This document shows positions 4,609 through 5,494 of a stretch of DNA of 5,494 nucleotides, one piece after another; within the stretch, counting starts at the first letter, position 1, and each line of letters opens with the position of its first letter. The position numbers were made by a program, and so were the translations under genes. The notes beneath the pieces are model-generated. The model was not told the origin of the DNA. It was given only the letters and a program-made list of their open reading frames with translations, and searched no databases. The DNA comes from Methanosarcinales archaeon (GTDB lineage Archaea; Halobacteriota; Methanosarcinia; Methanotrichales; Methanotrichaceae), in NCBI GenBank assembly GCA_013415595.1, contig JAAEEW010000177.1, positions 1 through 5,494 of the forward strand. Direction: 5' to 3'.

Positions 4609-5494
4609 GGGACTTCTTTCTCCCGGGGACCAGGGCCTTCAGCTCCCCGGTGGTGGCATCCGGATTATCCTCCAGATACCTGGCCACCTCCGGAATGTGG
4701 ACCAGGTCGCAGTCGATGCAGGTCCACACCCGGCGACCCCGTCTGGTCCTGACGAACCGGCCAAGCTCCGGATCCCGGCAGGGGTACAGGGGGCAGAAAC
4801 AGTGGGTGCAGACCTGGCCGGGGAAGTGGCAGGGATAGTACTCGCAGTTCTCCTGGGAGGTGTCTTTGGCCGGCTGGTCGAGCACGTCCCTGAGCAGGCA
4901 GGGGTCGTCGGTGACCACGCCGTCTGCTCCCAGCTTGAGCACCCAGTCGGCCTGCTGGGGGGTGTTTATGGTCCAGGGGTAGACCTCCAGGCCCTGGCCG
5001 TGGGCCCTCTTGAAGAGCCGGGCGTTGGTCCGGCGGGGGAAGATGGCATCCGCCCGGGCGGCCAGGGCCAGCTCCACCGGGCGGACGGGGAGGGCGGAGA
5101 TGATGATCCCGGTTCGAAGGTCGGAGAGGTCCTTTAGCTCCAGCAGAGACTGGTGATAGAAGGAGGTGACCAGGGCGTCTTCGCCCTTCAGGGCCTCGGC
5201 CACCAGGTCTTCGATGCCCTCCTCCTTCATCTCCACCACCATCCTGATCCCCAGGGACCGGGCCAGCTCCACCGCCTCCTTCAGGGTGGGCACGCCCTCG
5301 CCGCCGGCGTCCAGTTCGTGCAGAATCCGGGGCGAGAGGTCCTGGACCAGGCCGGTGCCGTTGGTGGTGCGGTCCACGGTCTCGTCGTGCATCAGGACCA
5401 GGGTCTGATCCCCGGCCAGCCGGACGTCCACCTCCACCGCGTCCGCCCGGCATCGTCTGGCCGTTGCTATGCCCTGCAAGGTGTTCTCCGGAGA
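4595..5494 (-). CDS. Glycerophosphodiester phosphodiesterase fused to a cysteine-rich domain (5' end beyond window)
   Basis: The family hydrolyses glycerophosphodiesters to glycerol phosphate and an alcohol, using a TIM barrel and a divalent metal. The frame is open to the window edge and its first codons give SPENTLQGI, the conserved PENT segment. The true start and the HRG motif therefore lie outside, and the TTG at 5479 is not the start. Numbering from the edge: Glu3, EVDV with Glu21 and Asp23, MHDETVDRTTNGTG with catalytic His36, VVEMK with Glu88, then YPWTINTP and GADGVVTDDP, which close the barrel. From about residue 216 an extra domain of about 65 residues has eight cysteines (217, 222, 229, 232, 234, 239, 259, 262), in the pattern of the archaeal cysteine-rich small domain (Pfam PF04071, from memory), probably metal-binding. 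No membrane segment is seen in the visible part. The domain combination is the unusual point; the enzyme family is secure. Confidence 0.92.
   Translation of the reverse strand, partial: SPENTLQGIATARRCRADAVEVDVRLAGDQTLVLMHDETVDRTTNGTGLVQDLSPRILHELDAGGEGVPTLKEAVELARSLGIRMVVEMKEEGIEDLVAEALKGEDALVTSFYHQSLLELKDLSDLRTGIIISALPVRPVELALAARADAIFPRRTNARLFKRAHGQGLEVYPWTINTPQQADWVLKLGADGVVTDDPCLLRDVLDQPAKDTSQENCEYYPCHFPGQVCTHCFCPLYPCRDPELGRFVRTRRGRRVWTCIDCDLVHIPEVARYLEDNPDATTGELKALVPGRKKSQGAK
4670..4849 (-). other. Cysteine-rich putative metal-binding domain within the phosphodiesterase gene
   Basis: It encodes NCEYYPCHFPGQVC, THCFCPLYPC and, after a basic linker (FVRTRRGRR), WTCIDCDLVHIPEV. The eight Cys plus nearby His could hold zinc or an Fe-S cluster. 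It follows the end of the GDPD barrel by a short polar linker (residues about 205-215). The match to the archaeal cysteine-rich small domain is from recalled family patterns and is not verified here. Confidence 0.7.

Noticed and set aside
4665..5453. Second - strand open frame of 262 codons inside the phosphodiesterase gene
   Set aside because: Extreme Gly/Pro/Arg composition. The overlapping frame contains all GDPD motifs and the Cys domain.
5477..5479. TTG as the start of the phosphodiesterase
   Set aside because: The frame continues upstream to the window edge with SPENT, a conserved part of the enzyme, so the gene starts beyond the window.

Overview
The window looks archaeal, most likely from a moderately GC-rich methanogenic euryarchaeon. 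The firmest marker is a complete archaeal nascent-polypeptide-associated complex protein (NAC domain plus C-terminal UBA domain). Also consistent are Shine-Dalgarno sites ending in GGTGA(T), AT-rich TATA-like stretches between genes, and a secreted protein rich in N-X-S/T sites. A Methanothrix/Methanosarcinales-type host is a guess from overall protein flavour; I could not search for it.

Layout. Positions 1-274 have no assignable gene, although two forward frames stay open. The + strand then carries four separately spaced genes: aNAC (286-642), a 582-residue HD-domain phosphohydrolase of the SAMHD1/YwfO type (724-2472), an unrecognised 132-residue protein with a His/Asp-rich repeated N-terminus (2550-2948), and a xylose-isomerase-like TIM-barrel protein (best start 3057, end 3863). 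The gaps between them (81, 77 and 108 bases) are too long for tight translational coupling, and each contains short repeats. On the - strand, converging on the TIM-barrel gene with only 12 bases between the stops, is a small secreted protein (4298-3876) built on a 36-residue repeat. Behind an AT-rich intergenic region of about 300 bases lies a glycerophosphodiester phosphodiesterase fused to a cysteine-rich putative metal-binding domain (5494-4595). That gene runs off the right edge of the window.

How the genes relate. There is no obvious pathway. aNAC is housekeeping (nascent-chain handling at the ribosome). The HD protein probably hydrolyses nucleotides, and the other enzymes act on sugar-like and glycerophosphodiester substrates. 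I see no transposase, integrase, CRISPR array, tRNA or rRNA.

The most unusual signals are: five 14-bp tandem repeats, each beginning with an SD-like AGGTG, just before the TIM-barrel gene; a 36-residue repeat in the secreted protein; the two-domain phosphodiesterase; a probable winged-helix (YwgA-like) C-terminus on the HD protein; and His residues spaced by three in the small protein. None of these establishes a new system by itself.
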